Counted from the first letter of the stretch, positions 34,817 to 43,628 are shown. The stretch is DNA of 64,000 bases from Rhodopseudomonas sp. (GCF_013377015.1 NZ_JACABA010000002.1:669228-733227), one strand, 5' to 3'. Program-made: numbers and translations. Notes: generated by a model from the letters alone, not told the origin.

Positions 34817-36603
34817 AGCGCGCGGTCCAGGAAATGGCCGGCCGGGGCCGGCGCGGCCTGGGTCGGCGCGCCGTCGCGGATCACGATATCGCCGGGCTGC
34901 AAGTCGGCGCGGACGAGCGCCTGGCTGAGTTGCGCGGCGCCGTCGCGCAATTGCGCCGCGGTGGCGGGCCGCTCGGCCCAGATCCGCACCGAAGTCTTGT
35001 CGCCGATCAGCGCGACCAGCGCATGCACCGGGCCGGCTGGCTCGACATCGAGCGAGAACCGCGCGCGCCACACCGGCTTGGCGGCGCCGCCGTCCTTGCC
35101 GCTGTCGTCCTTGTCGCGCGCAATCTCGAATTGCGCGATCGCGGTGCCGTGCGGCGTCGCGAACGGGATCTCGAAACTCCAGCGCGGCTGCGACAGTTCC
35201 AGCCGCGGCTGTGCGGCCTCGCCACGATCCGGCAATGACGCCACTTGCAGCAAGGTCTGCCGCGCCAGCGCACCGTCGGTTTCGGTCAGCAGATGGTGCA
35301 GCGTCGCCTCGAGCGGCGAATGCGCCACCAGCGTCGCCGGCATCACCGGCTGCGCAGTCGGCAGCGCGCCGGCGATCGGCGGCGGCGGAATGTTGGTGCG
35401 GGCGACATCGGAATCGTCGGCTTTGGCCATCCGCGCCCCGGCCACACCGGGCAGCAGCGACAGCATCAGACCATTGTTGAGCACCAACCGCGACAGGGTT
35501 CCGGCCGCCTGCGGATTGGCCTGGATCGCCTCCTGCAACTGGCTCAGCGCCGCGCTACTCGCCGCCGTGCGAGCGGCAGCATCGGCCGGCGGCGGCGCCG
35601 GCGACATCACCTGGCTCGCCGGATTGGAGACGCCGATCTGTTCGAGCGCGCTCAACACCGCTTGAATCGATGCGCCGGATGCCGCGGTCGTGGCAGCAGC
35701 CAGCGGCGCCAGCGTTGGTGACGCAGTGGTCGGTAGTTCGGGCGCTACAATAACCTCCGGCACAACGGTTGCCCCTGGCAACGCCGCTGGCGCAGCAGCA
35801 ACCGATGGCGCAGCCTTCCCCGTGATCGCGTTCGCCAGCGCCGCCGCGGTCGGCGACGGCGTTGCGACCGACGGCGCGGCGATGCCGTTCAGTGAGGTCG
35901 TCAGCACCTGACGCAGCACGATCAGCGCAGCCTTCAGATCGGGGATCGAAGCCGACGGCACCGATCCGGAGGCCAATGAGGCCTCGAGAAACAGGCCGGA
36001 ACTCTGGAACGCGCGCTTGATGTCCGCGCCGCTGAGATTGCTGTCGAGGCTCGGGCGCTGCACCAGCAATTGCGCCACCGCCTGTTGCAGTTTCGGCGGC
36101 AGGCCGCTCAATGAAGCGGCGACGTCGAGATTGGCAAACAGCGGCGCCAGGCTGGTCTGCTGGGTCGCGGCGGTCTGCGCAGCGACAGTGACCGCGACGG
36201 CCTGCTGCGGCGTCAGCTGATTGGCCGTCGGAACGATACTCGGCGCGGCCAGCGCGGTGGTGATGACGACGGCCTGCGGCCCCAGCGTGACGCTGTCGAG
36301 CGCCGCGCCGGCATTGGCGAGGGCCGGATTGACCGCCGCGCTGCTCTGCTGGTTGACCACCGCAAGGCGAATGCCGTTGCCGTCCGGTGCCTGCGACACC
36401 GCGAGCTGCAAGGTCTGGCCGGCCTGAAGCGGGATTTGCGAGCCGACCTCGAGCGTCTGGCCGCCGATCGCGATCCGCACCTGGTCATTGCCGAGCAGCG
36501 CCAGAACCTTGGCCTGGATCACCGATCCCGGCTGCAGCACGACGTCGGTCGCCACCCCCTGCGGAGCGGTGATCGTCAGGTTCGGATTGATGGAAATCGG
36601 CAT
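34813..36603 (-). CDS. Flagellar hook-length-control (FliK)-like protein
   Basis: A 596-residue protein. The N-terminus is strand-rich (VIQAKVLALLGNDQVRIAIG), then a long Ala/Pro/Thr-rich linker of about 300 residues typical of FliK rulers. The C-terminal part (PVWRARFSLDVEPAGPVHAL, then KTSVRIWAERPATAAQLRDG) fits the Flg_hook domain that contacts FlhB. The role would be sensing hook length and switching export class. No other flagellar genes are in the window, so its place in flagellum assembly is inferred. It is coupled to the FlhB-tail gene. Confidence 0.8.
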   Translation of the reverse strand: MPISINPNLTITAPQGVATDVVLQPGSVIQAKVLALLGNDQVRIAIGGQTLEVGSQIPLQAGQTLQLAVSQAPDGNGIRLAVVNQQSSAAVNPALANAGAALDSVTLGPQAVVITTALAAPSIVPTANQLTPQQAVAVTVAAQTAATQQTSLAPLFANLDVAASLSGLPPKLQQAVAQLLVQRPSLDSNLSGADIKRAFQSSGLFLEASLASGSVPSASIPDLKAALIVLRQVLTTSLNGIAAPSVATPSPTAAALANAITGKAAPSVAAAPAALPGATVVPEVIVAPELPTTASPTLAPLAAATTAASGASIQAVLSALEQIGVSNPASQVMSPAPPPADAAARTAASSAALSQLQEAIQANPQAAGTLSRLVLNNGLMLSLLPGVAGARMAKADDSDVARTNIPPPPIAGALPTAQPVMPATLVAHSPLEATLHHLLTETDGALARQTLLQVASLPDRGEAAQPRLELSQPRWSFEIPFATPHGTAIAQFEIARDKDDSGKDGGAAKPVWRARFSLDVEPAGPVHALVALIGDKTSVRIWAERPATAAQLRDGAAQLSQALVRADLQPGDIVIRDGAPTQAAPAPAGHFLDRAL

Positions 36604-36662
36604 CGATTTTCACTTCGCCGCGCGAGGTTCGGCCAGCCTAATCCCTTGTCGTAAACCTCTCG

Positions 36663-37448
36663 TTAACCGATGCGCGCGCCCAGCGTCTTCAGCACCCGCG
36701 CCGCGGCGGCGAAATCGACCTGTTTGGCGGCGCGGCGGGCCGCCACCTCCTCGTCGATGCCCCATTGGGCGATGTTCCAGTCCTCGTCGACATGGGCCGC
36801 GGCCCAGACCTGGTCGGGATCGAGCACGCCATGGGTCAGCGCCAGCCCCAGCAGCGCCGAGCCGGTGATGGTCGTCACCACATGGAACGCCGCGATCGAC
36901 CACGGATCGCTCGGCAACGCCGCGCGCGCGCCGGCGACCGCGGGCTCCGGCTGGCGGACATGGACGATGCCTTCGGCGAGAATGAAGTGCGCGCCCAGCG
37001 TATCGGCGGCCCAGAACAGCACCGGGTCCCACAGCTTGGCCTCGCGCGCCACCAGCGCCTCGGGATGGCTGGCGCGATAGAACAACAGATCGGATTCGAA
37101 ATATCTGGCGACGTCGTCCGTCACCGCGTCAACGCGCTCGACCACCGCGTCGACCACGCTGTTGGCCAACCGCGTCAGCGGCATCGTGGTCGGATTGATC
37201 AGCTCGGGCTGCGCCTGCCATTCCGCGGCGATCGCCTCGGCGATGCTGCGGTCGGGCGCCGCAAGGGCGCGCCGCGACGGCGTGCGCACCGTCTTGCCAT
37301 CGAGCGTAATGGCAAAGCCGGATTCGGTCTCGGCCACACCGGCCGTGCTGTAGAACCGCTTGAGCTGCGGGCCGCGCGTCGAGCGCCGCACCATCTCCTC
37401 GGGATCGAGCATCGATTTGCCGGCGACCTCGTCGAACAATTCACGCAT
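36663..37448 (-). CDS. ATP12-family chaperone for F1-ATPase assembly
   Basis: A 261-residue protein of the ATP12 family, which in mitochondria and alphaproteobacteria helps fold the F1 alpha subunit. Motifs include KRFYSTAGVAETESGFAITL, DGKTVRTPSRRALAAP, AEAIAAEWQAQPELINP and MPLTRLANSVVDAV, which are the conserved N-terminal region, followed by DLLFYRASHPEALVAREAKL. ATG at 37448 is used; a GTG a few codons upstream (VSKTMREL) is also possible. It is followed on the same strand by an intergenic gap and the FliK-like gene, with no functional link. Confidence 0.9.
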   Translation of the reverse strand: MRELFDEVAGKSMLDPEEMVRRSTRGPQLKRFYSTAGVAETESGFAITLDGKTVRTPSRRALAAPDRSIAEAIAAEWQAQPELINPTTMPLTRLANSVVDAVVERVDAVTDDVARYFESDLLFYRASHPEALVAREAKLWDPVLFWAADTLGAHFILAEGIVHVRQPEPAVAGARAALPSDPWSIAAFHVVTTITGSALLGLALTHGVLDPDQVWAAAHVDEDWNIAQWGIDEEVAARRAAKQVDFAAAARVLKTLGARIG

Positions 37449-37479
37449 GGTCTTGCTCACAACTCGCTGTTGGTACGGG

Positions 37480-37800
37480 TCACTGATTGGCGCAGGCGCG
37501 CGAATGGGTCGCGCGGTCGGCTGGATCCCATCCGGCAGCGGCGCCATCGTCCAGGCATTTGCTGACCCGGTCGCCGAACGAACCGCGCTTTTGCAGACGC
37601 GCGCTCGGGCGCTGCGGCGGCGCATCCAGCTGCGGCACCACCGGCACCTCGATCTTCGGCGGCGGCGGCGCGGGCGGCGGCGGCATCGCGGTCGGCGGCG
37701 GCACCAGAATCTGCGCGCTGGCGCCGACCGGAAGCGCCAGCCAGAAGCACACCCCGATCGCCATCACCACGTGTCGCATCATCAGAGTCTGACTCATCAT
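37480..37800 (-). CDS. Secreted proline-rich small protein
   Basis: A 106-residue protein. Hydrophobic residues 8-28 (MRHVVMAIGVCFWLALPVGA) look like a signal peptide with AQ after the cut. A proline-rich linker follows (ILVPPPTAMPPPPAPPPPK), then a short conserved-looking tail (GDRVSKCLDDGAAAGWDP, ending RACANQ) with two cysteines. I do not recognise a function. The start could be at any of several methionines. It lies upstream of the ATP12 gene on the same strand, about 30 bases away. Confidence 0.65.
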   Translation of the reverse strand: MMSQTLMMRHVVMAIGVCFWLALPVGASAQILVPPPTAMPPPPAPPPPKIEVPVVPQLDAPPQRPSARLQKRGSFGDRVSKCLDDGAAAGWDPADRATHSRACANQ

Positions 37801-37828
37801 GCGTTCAAGACATCAAACCGCTTGAGTT

Positions 37829-37949
37829 CGTCATTGCGAGGAGCGAAGCGACGAAGCAATCCAGGGTCGAACGCGATGCCGGCACGAATTGCCCCTGGAT
37901 TGCTTCACTGTCGGGCGCCGCTTCGCGCCGCCCTCGGCTCGCAATGACG
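37829..37949. repeat. Palindromic intergenic repeat, CGTCATTGCGAG type (second copy)
   Basis: The outer arms CGTCATTGCGAG and CTCGCAATGACG and inner arms GAAGCAATCCAG and CTGGATTGCTTC match those of the element at 15186-15293. The central part differs. It lies between the proline-rich protein gene and the pseudouridine synthase gene. Confidence 0.82.
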
Positions 37950-37988
37950 AAAGACATGTCGGCATCGCGCGCGGCAAGCGCAAGGCGA

Positions 37989-39602
37989 TCACTCCTCCGG
38001 CGCATTGTCGATCGGGTCGAACCGGTCGGCTTCGAGGCCGAGCAGGTTCCAGCTTTGCAGCATGTGCGGCGGCAGCGGCGCGGTGACGTCGATGGTGCCG
38101 CCGCGCGGATGCGGGATCACGATGCGGCGCGCCAGCAGATGCAGTCGATTCTGCAAACCGCCGGGCAACTGCCAGTTTTCCTTGTTGAAATATTTCGGAT
38201 CGCCGACGATGGCGTGGCCGATATGGGCCATGTGGGCGCGCAGCTGATGGGTGCGGCCGGTCACCGGTTTCAGCGACACCCAGGCCAGCTTCTGCGCCGA
38301 GGTTTCCACCACCGCGTAGTAGGTCACTGCGTGGCTGGCGCCCTCGTCGCCATGCTGGGCGACCCGCATGATGGTGTCGTCCTCGCTCTCCTCCTTGGCG
38401 AGGTAGGTCGAGATCCGGCCCTGCTTCGGCTTCGGCACCCCGGCGACTAGCGCCCAGTAGATTTTTCGCGCCGAGCGTTCGCGGAACGAGCCGGTGAGTT
38501 TGGTCGCGGCGAAGCGGGTCTTGGCGATCAACAGGCAGCCGGCGGTTTCCTTGTCGAGACGATGAACCAGGCGCGGCTTCTGGCCCTTGGCGTCGCGCAT
38601 CACCTCCAGCATCATGTCGACATGGCGCGTGGTGCCGCTGCCGCCCTGCACCGCGAGGCCGGCCGGCTTGTTCAGCACCATGACGTCGGCGTCCTCGTAG
38701 AGGATCATCGCCTTCAGCGCGTCGAGCGTCTTTTGCGCGGCCTCGGAGAGTTCGCCGCCGCCGGCCTTCGGGGTATCGAGCTTGAGCGGCGGAATCCGCA
38801 CGCTCTGACCTTCTTCCAGCCGGTCCTTGGAGTCAGCGCGCTTGCCGTTGACGCGCAGCTCGCCCTTCCGGACGATGCGCTGGATGTGGGAGAACGACAG
38901 GCCGGGAAAGCGGCCCTCGAGGAAGCGATCGACCCGCATGCCGTTCTCGTCCGGCGTCACCAGCACGGTCTCGACCTTGGTCGGCAGCGGCGCCGGCTCG
39001 GCGACGATCTTCGGCTCCGGCACGAAAGTCTCGGGATCGAACGGCGGACGCTCACGCTTGGGCTCGCGCCGGGGCGCGCGCGGCGCCGCACCCTCGCGCA
39101 GCGGCTTGCCGCGGAAGCCGGCGGACCGTTCTTGGCGCGGCGCGCGCTCGGCGCGGTCGAAACGCTCCGGCCGCTCAGTGCGGTCCGGCCGCTCGCCGGC
39201 CCGCGCGCGCGGCGGCCGTGCGCTCATCGGCCGGTCGGAATTGGTGCGCCCTGCCTTGGCGCGATCGCCGAACGACGCCCGCGCCGCCTTGGGGCGATCG
39301 CCAAAGGGGCGATCGGCGCTGGGACGCTCCGAGCGTTCGAACCGCTCCGGGCGCTCGGCGCGTTGCGGCCGTTCGGCGCGCTCGAACCGCTCGGAGCTGC
39401 GCTCGCGCGGCGGCCGCGCCGCCACCGGCCGATCGCCGCGGCCCGGCTTGGCGCCGAACGACGGACGCTCGCCGGCGGAACGCGCGGTCTTGCCCTTGGC
39501 GTGCGCCGGCTTGGCGCCGCGCTCGCCTTTGCTGCGGTCGCTTTTGCCGCGGTCGCCGCCGGAGCCGCGTTTAGCGAGAGGTTTCTTGACGCGACGGCCC
39601 AT
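37989..39602 (-). CDS. RluA-family pseudouridine synthase with long basic N-terminal tail
   Basis: A 537-residue protein. Residues 222-270 form an S4 RNA-binding domain (MRVDRFLEGRFPGLSFSHIQ). The catalytic domain follows, with HRLDKETAGCLLIAK; Asp350 is the nucleophile that converts uridine to pseudouridine in rRNA, as in RluC/RluD. The first roughly 205 residues are unusual: low-complexity Arg/Glu/Pro-rich repeats such as RAERPERFERSERP, not found in the E. coli enzymes. The tail probably binds RNA. GGAG seven bases before the ATG supports this start. Confidence 0.88.
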   Translation of the reverse strand: MGRRVKKPLAKRGSGGDRGKSDRSKGERGAKPAHAKGKTARSAGERPSFGAKPGRGDRPVAARPPRERSSERFERAERPQRAERPERFERSERPSADRPFGDRPKAARASFGDRAKAGRTNSDRPMSARPPRARAGERPDRTERPERFDRAERAPRQERSAGFRGKPLREGAAPRAPRREPKRERPPFDPETFVPEPKIVAEPAPLPTKVETVLVTPDENGMRVDRFLEGRFPGLSFSHIQRIVRKGELRVNGKRADSKDRLEEGQSVRIPPLKLDTPKAGGGELSEAAQKTLDALKAMILYEDADVMVLNKPAGLAVQGGSGTTRHVDMMLEVMRDAKGQKPRLVHRLDKETAGCLLIAKTRFAATKLTGSFRERSARKIYWALVAGVPKPKQGRISTYLAKEESEDDTIMRVAQHGDEGASHAVTYYAVVETSAQKLAWVSLKPVTGRTHQLRAHMAHIGHAIVGDPKYFNKENWQLPGGLQNRLHLLARRIVIPHPRGGTIDVTAPLPPHMLQSWNLLGLEADRFDPIDNAPEE

Positions 39603-40208
39603 GGTCTGGCTCCGGAGGAAGCGTGTGCGTAGCGCAAAAGCCGCTCAGGGTCACGGTTTATCGCCCCCAACGGGCGAGCAAAGCCCGCCTCGCGGCGCCT
39701 GGCGCCCGAGTTTTGCGATAGTTCCGTCCCTCGACCCGTCGAGGGGCGGCGGAGCGCCGACCGGCGCGCCTGGATCGAGTGGCCGCAGCATGAATCCCGG
39801 AACGCCGGGACCCAGAGGCCGCGGAAACGCCTGCCGGCGCTCCACCGCGGCGTCTTTTCGCCCCGGGGCCGTGCTTCCGGGCACAGGCGCGAGCCCATTG
39901 ACCCGCTGATCCCGGCGGATTTCCCGCCGTTCACCTGTGCCGCGTCCAGCCAACTAACAAGTGGCAGACCCCCGTAGTGGGGCCGGACGGCGACCCAGGG
40001 CGTCCCGAGTGCGCGCGGTGACGTCCACCGCCCGCCCGCAGGCGCCGCACCCCGCTCCGCCCCAAGACGTCTCATGAAACGCCCCTCGGTGAGCGAGGTG
40101 GGGCTGGGTATATGGTCCTATAGGAATATTGTCAAGAGTGTTATTGTGCAGAACCCGATACCCGCTCCGCTAAACCAAGTAGCCGGGGACGCGCATGGAA
40201 TTCTCACC
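39603..40208. other. GC-rich region with inverted repeats; no convincing gene
   Basis: About 600 bases. Up to about 40080 the sequence is very GC-rich and contains a perfect 8-bp inverted pair GGCACAGG (39880-39887) / CCTGTGCC (39934-39941) enclosing a second hairpin CGGCGG/CCGCCG (39913-39929). No frame has a good ribosome site. A minus-strand frame reads GEKTPRWSAGRR, like short ORFs I remember being called repeatedly in Bradyrhizobium-type genomes; I take it as a non-coding or structured element. After about 40100 the composition changes to the AT-rich island. Confidence 0.4.
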
Positions 40209-42638
40209 TCATATGAGTCGGCGAATGTTGCGTGCCTCCTCTATGAGGCCAACATCCCTTGGAAATGCCGCTAAGGCCCGATCAACTTGAGAACCTATTT
40301 TGCGCTTCTGATCGTTCGAAAGAACGGCGTTATTCCTACAAGCCTCAGCCAATCCCTGAAATAAAATCATAAAGGGGTGAACAGATGCACGATTCTTGGT
40401 GCGCTCGATTTCACTGGCTCGGCACAGACTATCTATTGCCTCGTCCAATTCCCTTGCGTGAACCTGTCTTAATACACGCATCTTTCCAAATAATATACGA
40501 CCGATAGTTGTCGTCGTGAACTGATGGTCTGGCTCAATAGTCTTAGCAAAACGAGCGTGCTGTACGGCGAGTTCTGCAAGCTTTCTTCGTTCGTTTCCAT
40601 CGGCGGATTCGTTCGCGCATTCCAAACGAAATTGCGCAATCTGATGCCAGTACCGCGAATTCCATTCCCAATCCTTCTTCGCCTCTGCATAAAATTCTTC
40701 CGCACCCTTCATTCCCAACAAAGGTTTCACGACATCGTCAAAATCAAATAGTCTCGACGCGATACGGCAGCAAGGATCCCCTCGCACAATAGCAGGAACG
40801 CTCACTCTTGGCCGAATGGCCTCCGCAAGCCTCCTAAAGGCCCGAAGAACACGTTCTGGTTTTTGGCCCGCAAATCGCTTTAAAAGCGTGTCCGACACCG
40901 CCTCGTTCAGCGGAGTTACAAATTCAGAATCCGAGACAACTTCCAACTTAAGCGGAAGCGGCTGGTCGCCCTCAGTTTGAATATCAACCTGGTATTCGGG
41001 AAACTGCCTGCTAATTAAGTCATATTCAATTCCCTGCCGATAACAATGAGCAGCAAGCGCAGCAAAAATATAGCAATCGGCATCCTTTGGTGTCGCATCA
41101 GCTACCGAACGATCGACTATCGTCGCCAGCGGCTCAAAGTTATTTAGTATTCGGCAGCATGCGATCGCGATCAGCTCCTCCTTCAAAGGGAAGCGATTTG
41201 AATCAGTTCCTCGCGAGGCAGCAAGACCGTAGTTTGTATAAGCCTTGACCAAGTCTTGCGCCAGACTTTCGCCAATTGGCGTAAGCGCCTCGCTTTGAAG
41301 GAAAGTCTTTCCAAACACACGCTCGACGTGGCTTAATCGATAGTTTCTTTCAGCTCCAACGAAGGTTATGGGGTTTGACTTCAAAAGCTCGCGTAGTGTC
41401 GAAACCTCACCAACGTGATCCGCAAAATTGTCGATAAAAACAAAGCAGCGGCCTCGGATGGCCTTAAAAATGTTCGCAGCGGAATTTATTCGAATGCGTC
41501 CAACCGACCTAAGCCAAAAGCATAGATGACCCGATTGAGCGATATTCCATGCCATACGACGTAGAGTGGTGGATTTTCCTGCTCCAGCTGCTCCGTCAAT
41601 TATGAAAGTCGACGTGGTGGAGCGAAGCACCCGCGACTGCCAATCGGACGTCTGCGTTCGAGCCAAATCCCGGTCATTCTGAATGTCTTGCCATGTTGCA
41701 GCATGTCCATAAGCGAAGTTTGTGCCGCCATCGCCGCCAGAGGGTAAATGGTCAGGGACGCGTTCAAAATCGGAATGGAATTCTGCAAGTTCAATGGGCT
41801 TGACATCTAATTTTGATAGATCACCTAAGTTATCCTCAATCGCGTCGGTCACCGAAGGACGAACTGGAAACCGAGAATCAATCTCGGAAAGGAATTGCAG
41901 AGCAGTACCCTCGTAAAGAGCCATATCGTACTCCTTACAATCTTGAGCCGTTCCAGCGTCGGGAGCAGGTTCAATAATTAGGGATGGAGGACGATCTGCA
42001 CGCGCGATCACATTGGCCCTGTCAGATAGAAAGAAACTTAGGTCGGGCTCCTCAAGAGACGTGCCTAGCACAATGAACGGTTCGGTTCGGATCAAATCCC
42101 CCAAGACGTGGGCCCAAATATTATTCTGAGCCACTGTGCGCATGTATGATTTTATATCAAAAACGTAGCTGTCTTCAGAACGCCTGGACCACCCATGTAA
42201 ATGCACAATAGGAAGGATGCGAAGATCTCTGATGCTCTCATAAGGTTGATTGTAATTTATGGGCTTATGTGACTGTACGGGAAGACTTGTCCTTTCGTAA
42301 GCTCCCTCTAAAGCGTCATCCACGTTGAGCGTAAAAATCCGCTTCCATCGGAAGCGTGCGATAGCATTTACAGTGTCTCCAGGAATGCAATTTGCAAATC
42401 GTCTAGTGATTAGTTCATCAACTTGACTTGGCCGCATCGATCGGTAAAGACGATTGAGAGATGAACCTTTGCGAACATCTGGAAGGGCATCTTGAAGTGC
42501 CTCCATTAGCCCGAAGGTCGAGGGGCATTTCACCTTGGGATACCCCGATTCGCTATCGAGGCTAGCGCCTGCCCCGATTAGGAGATTGTATCTCCCTGAC
42601 TTAACAGCGTCACCGATCTTGTCCCAGGGCAAAGTCAT
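40209..42638 (-). CDS. SIR2-domain/P-loop NTPase protein, candidate anti-phage defence
   Basis: About 809 residues, numbered here from the GTG at 42647. An N-terminal SIR2-like domain (about 15-260) has LLIGAGAS (22-29), TLNVDD (106-111), HLHG with candidate catalytic His151, and VLGTSLEEPD (193-202). A P-loop NTPase follows: Walker A DGAAGAGKST (351-360) and Walker B CFVFIDN (Asp406). The rest, to residue 812, is mainly helical. In known systems this order (SIR2-STAND/Avs and related) joins an NAD-degrading effector to a sensing ATPase that triggers NAD loss on infection. The gene is AT-rich beside GC-rich neighbours, a sign of transfer. No partner gene is visible. ATG at 42638 is chosen; GTG at 42647 is open. 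Confidence 0.85.
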   Translation of the reverse strand: MTLPWDKIGDAVKSGRYNLLIGAGASLDSESGYPKVKCPSTFGLMEALQDALPDVRKGSSLNRLYRSMRPSQVDELITRRFANCIPGDTVNAIARFRWKRIFTLNVDDALEGAYERTSLPVQSHKPINYNQPYESIRDLRILPIVHLHGWSRRSEDSYVFDIKSYMRTVAQNNIWAHVLGDLIRTEPFIVLGTSLEEPDLSFFLSDRANVIARADRPPSLIIEPAPDAGTAQDCKEYDMALYEGTALQFLSEIDSRFPVRPSVTDAIEDNLGDLSKLDVKPIELAEFHSDFERVPDHLPSGGDGGTNFAYGHAATWQDIQNDRDLARTQTSDWQSRVLRSTTSTFIIDGAAGAGKSTTLRRMAWNIAQSGHLCFWLRSVGRIRINSAANIFKAIRGRCFVFIDNFADHVGEVSTLRELLKSNPITFVGAERNYRLSHVERVFGKTFLQSEALTPIGESLAQDLVKAYTNYGLAASRGTDSNRFPLKEELIAIACCRILNNFEPLATIVDRSVADATPKDADCYIFAALAAHCYRQGIEYDLISRQFPEYQVDIQTEGDQPLPLKLEVVSDSEFVTPLNEAVSDTLLKRFAGQKPERVLRAFRRLAEAIRPRVSVPAIVRGDPCCRIASRLFDFDDVVKPLLGMKGAEEFYAEAKKDWEWNSRYWHQIAQFRLECANESADGNERRKLAELAVQHARFAKTIEPDHQFTTTTIGRILFGKMRVLRQVHARELDEAIDSLCRASEIERTKNRASVHPFMILFQGLAEACRNNAVLSNDQKRKIGSQVDRALAAFPRDVGLIEEARNIRRLI

Positions 42639-42812
42639 CGCTACCACTCATGTTGCAAAGAACAAAAATCAACAAATCAATATAATAGCAAGAACGACGG
42701 GGAGTCTGCGCTTCCCTTCTATATTTCTCTATTTAGACGCGATCCCACTGCATGATAATGAACGTATCGTACCAGAGTCGCGCACTGGCGCAATGGCATC
42801 TCATCAGCAATC

Positions 42813-42846
42813 GTAGCCCGCATATCGCTGCGCCCATGCGGGCTAC
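42813..42846. repeat. Perfect 11-bp hairpin near the right edge of the AT-rich island
   Basis: GTAGCCCGCAT (42813-42823) pairs with ATGCGGGCTAC (42836-42846) around a 12-base loop. Half of the same motif (GTAGCCCGCAT) recurs alone near 43787. It marks where the low-GC island passes into normal GC-rich sequence. Confidence 0.75.
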
Positions 42847-42915
42847 GAGTTCATACGGGCTGTTGCCGATCGCCTTGTTGACGAACGCCTTTGCAACGCG
42901 AGCCAGACGCATTCC

Positions 42916-43596
42916 TCACCCCCGTGGCACCCAGATATGCGTGCCCCATAGTCCCCGGTGCTGTCGCGGTGAGCCGAGGTAGCGCAGCGTCGGCATCTTG
43001 TCGAACAGGGAACGCTCGCGCGCGTTCTTGTAGATGATGTAGTAGTTCGCCCGCCTCAGTTTCAAGAGATTGTCCCGCACCCGCTCCATCACCTGCCGGG
43101 AGAACGGGTTGAACATATACAGCACGAAGGGCTCGTCGCGGAACGCATAGGCGCCGGCGTCGCCATGGACGATGCCGATATTTTGGAAGCCGGAGGCCGC
43201 GACATTGCGGGCGGCCGCCGCCGCCAGCTCGTCGGCGAATTCGACGCCGGTGCAGGATTGAAAACCGAGCTCGGCGGCGACGATCAGCATCCTTCCCTTG
43301 CCACAGCCGAGATCGACGAAGCGATAGCCGGCGGGCGCAAGGCCGATGAATTTGACGCAATCGCGCAACACGCGCGGGTCGCTCGCCTGATAGCGCTCGC
43401 CATATTGGCGGCTGGCGTGGCGGATGGTGAGATTGTCGAGCGGCACGCCCGCATCGGTCTCGGTGCCGTATTTTCGGTCCCACTCGGCCGCCGCCGCGTG
43501 ATCGCTGTGGTCACGCCCGGTCAGAAGATTTTGCACCCAGGAGAACAGCATCGGCCCGCTCACGCGATGGCGGAGTGTGATGGATGTTGCGGACAT
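42916..43596 (-). CDS. Class I SAM-dependent methyltransferase
   Basis: A 226-residue protein with a Rossmann-like SAM site: motif I FVDLGCGKGRMLIVAAELGF, then GVEFADELAAAAARN, and FQNIGIVHGDAGAYAF. FVLYMFNPFSRQVMERV follows in the motif IV region. The substrate is unknown. The end YLGSPRQHRGLWGTHIWVPRG is common in small methyltransferases of this kind. Start choice between residues 1 and 16 is open, as neither has a strong ribosome site. It is upstream of, and co-directional with, the SIR2 gene but separated by about 280 bases of island edge, and it is GC-rich, so not part of the island. Confidence 0.85.
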   Translation of the reverse strand: MSATSITLRHRVSGPMLFSWVQNLLTGRDHSDHAAAAEWDRKYGTETDAGVPLDNLTIRHASRQYGERYQASDPRVLRDCVKFIGLAPAGYRFVDLGCGKGRMLIVAAELGFQSCTGVEFADELAAAAARNVAASGFQNIGIVHGDAGAYAFRDEPFVLYMFNPFSRQVMERVRDNLLKLRRANYYIIYKNARERSLFDKMPTLRYLGSPRQHRGLWGTHIWVPRG

Positions 43597-43628
43597 CGCG
43601 TTTGATGCCGGTCAAATCACTGGAGGTC

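Noticed and set aside
39603-40100. tmRNA, RNase P RNA or SRP RNA in the GC-rich structured stretch
   Set aside because: I could not find the tmRNA tag-like frame, the RNase P conserved core or the SRP GNAR-loop sequence on either strand.
40074-40274. Plus-strand 66-codon frame beside the SIR2 gene, a possible second component
   Set aside because: Weak start context, overlap with the 3' end of the SIR2 gene, no recognisable motif; treated as chance.
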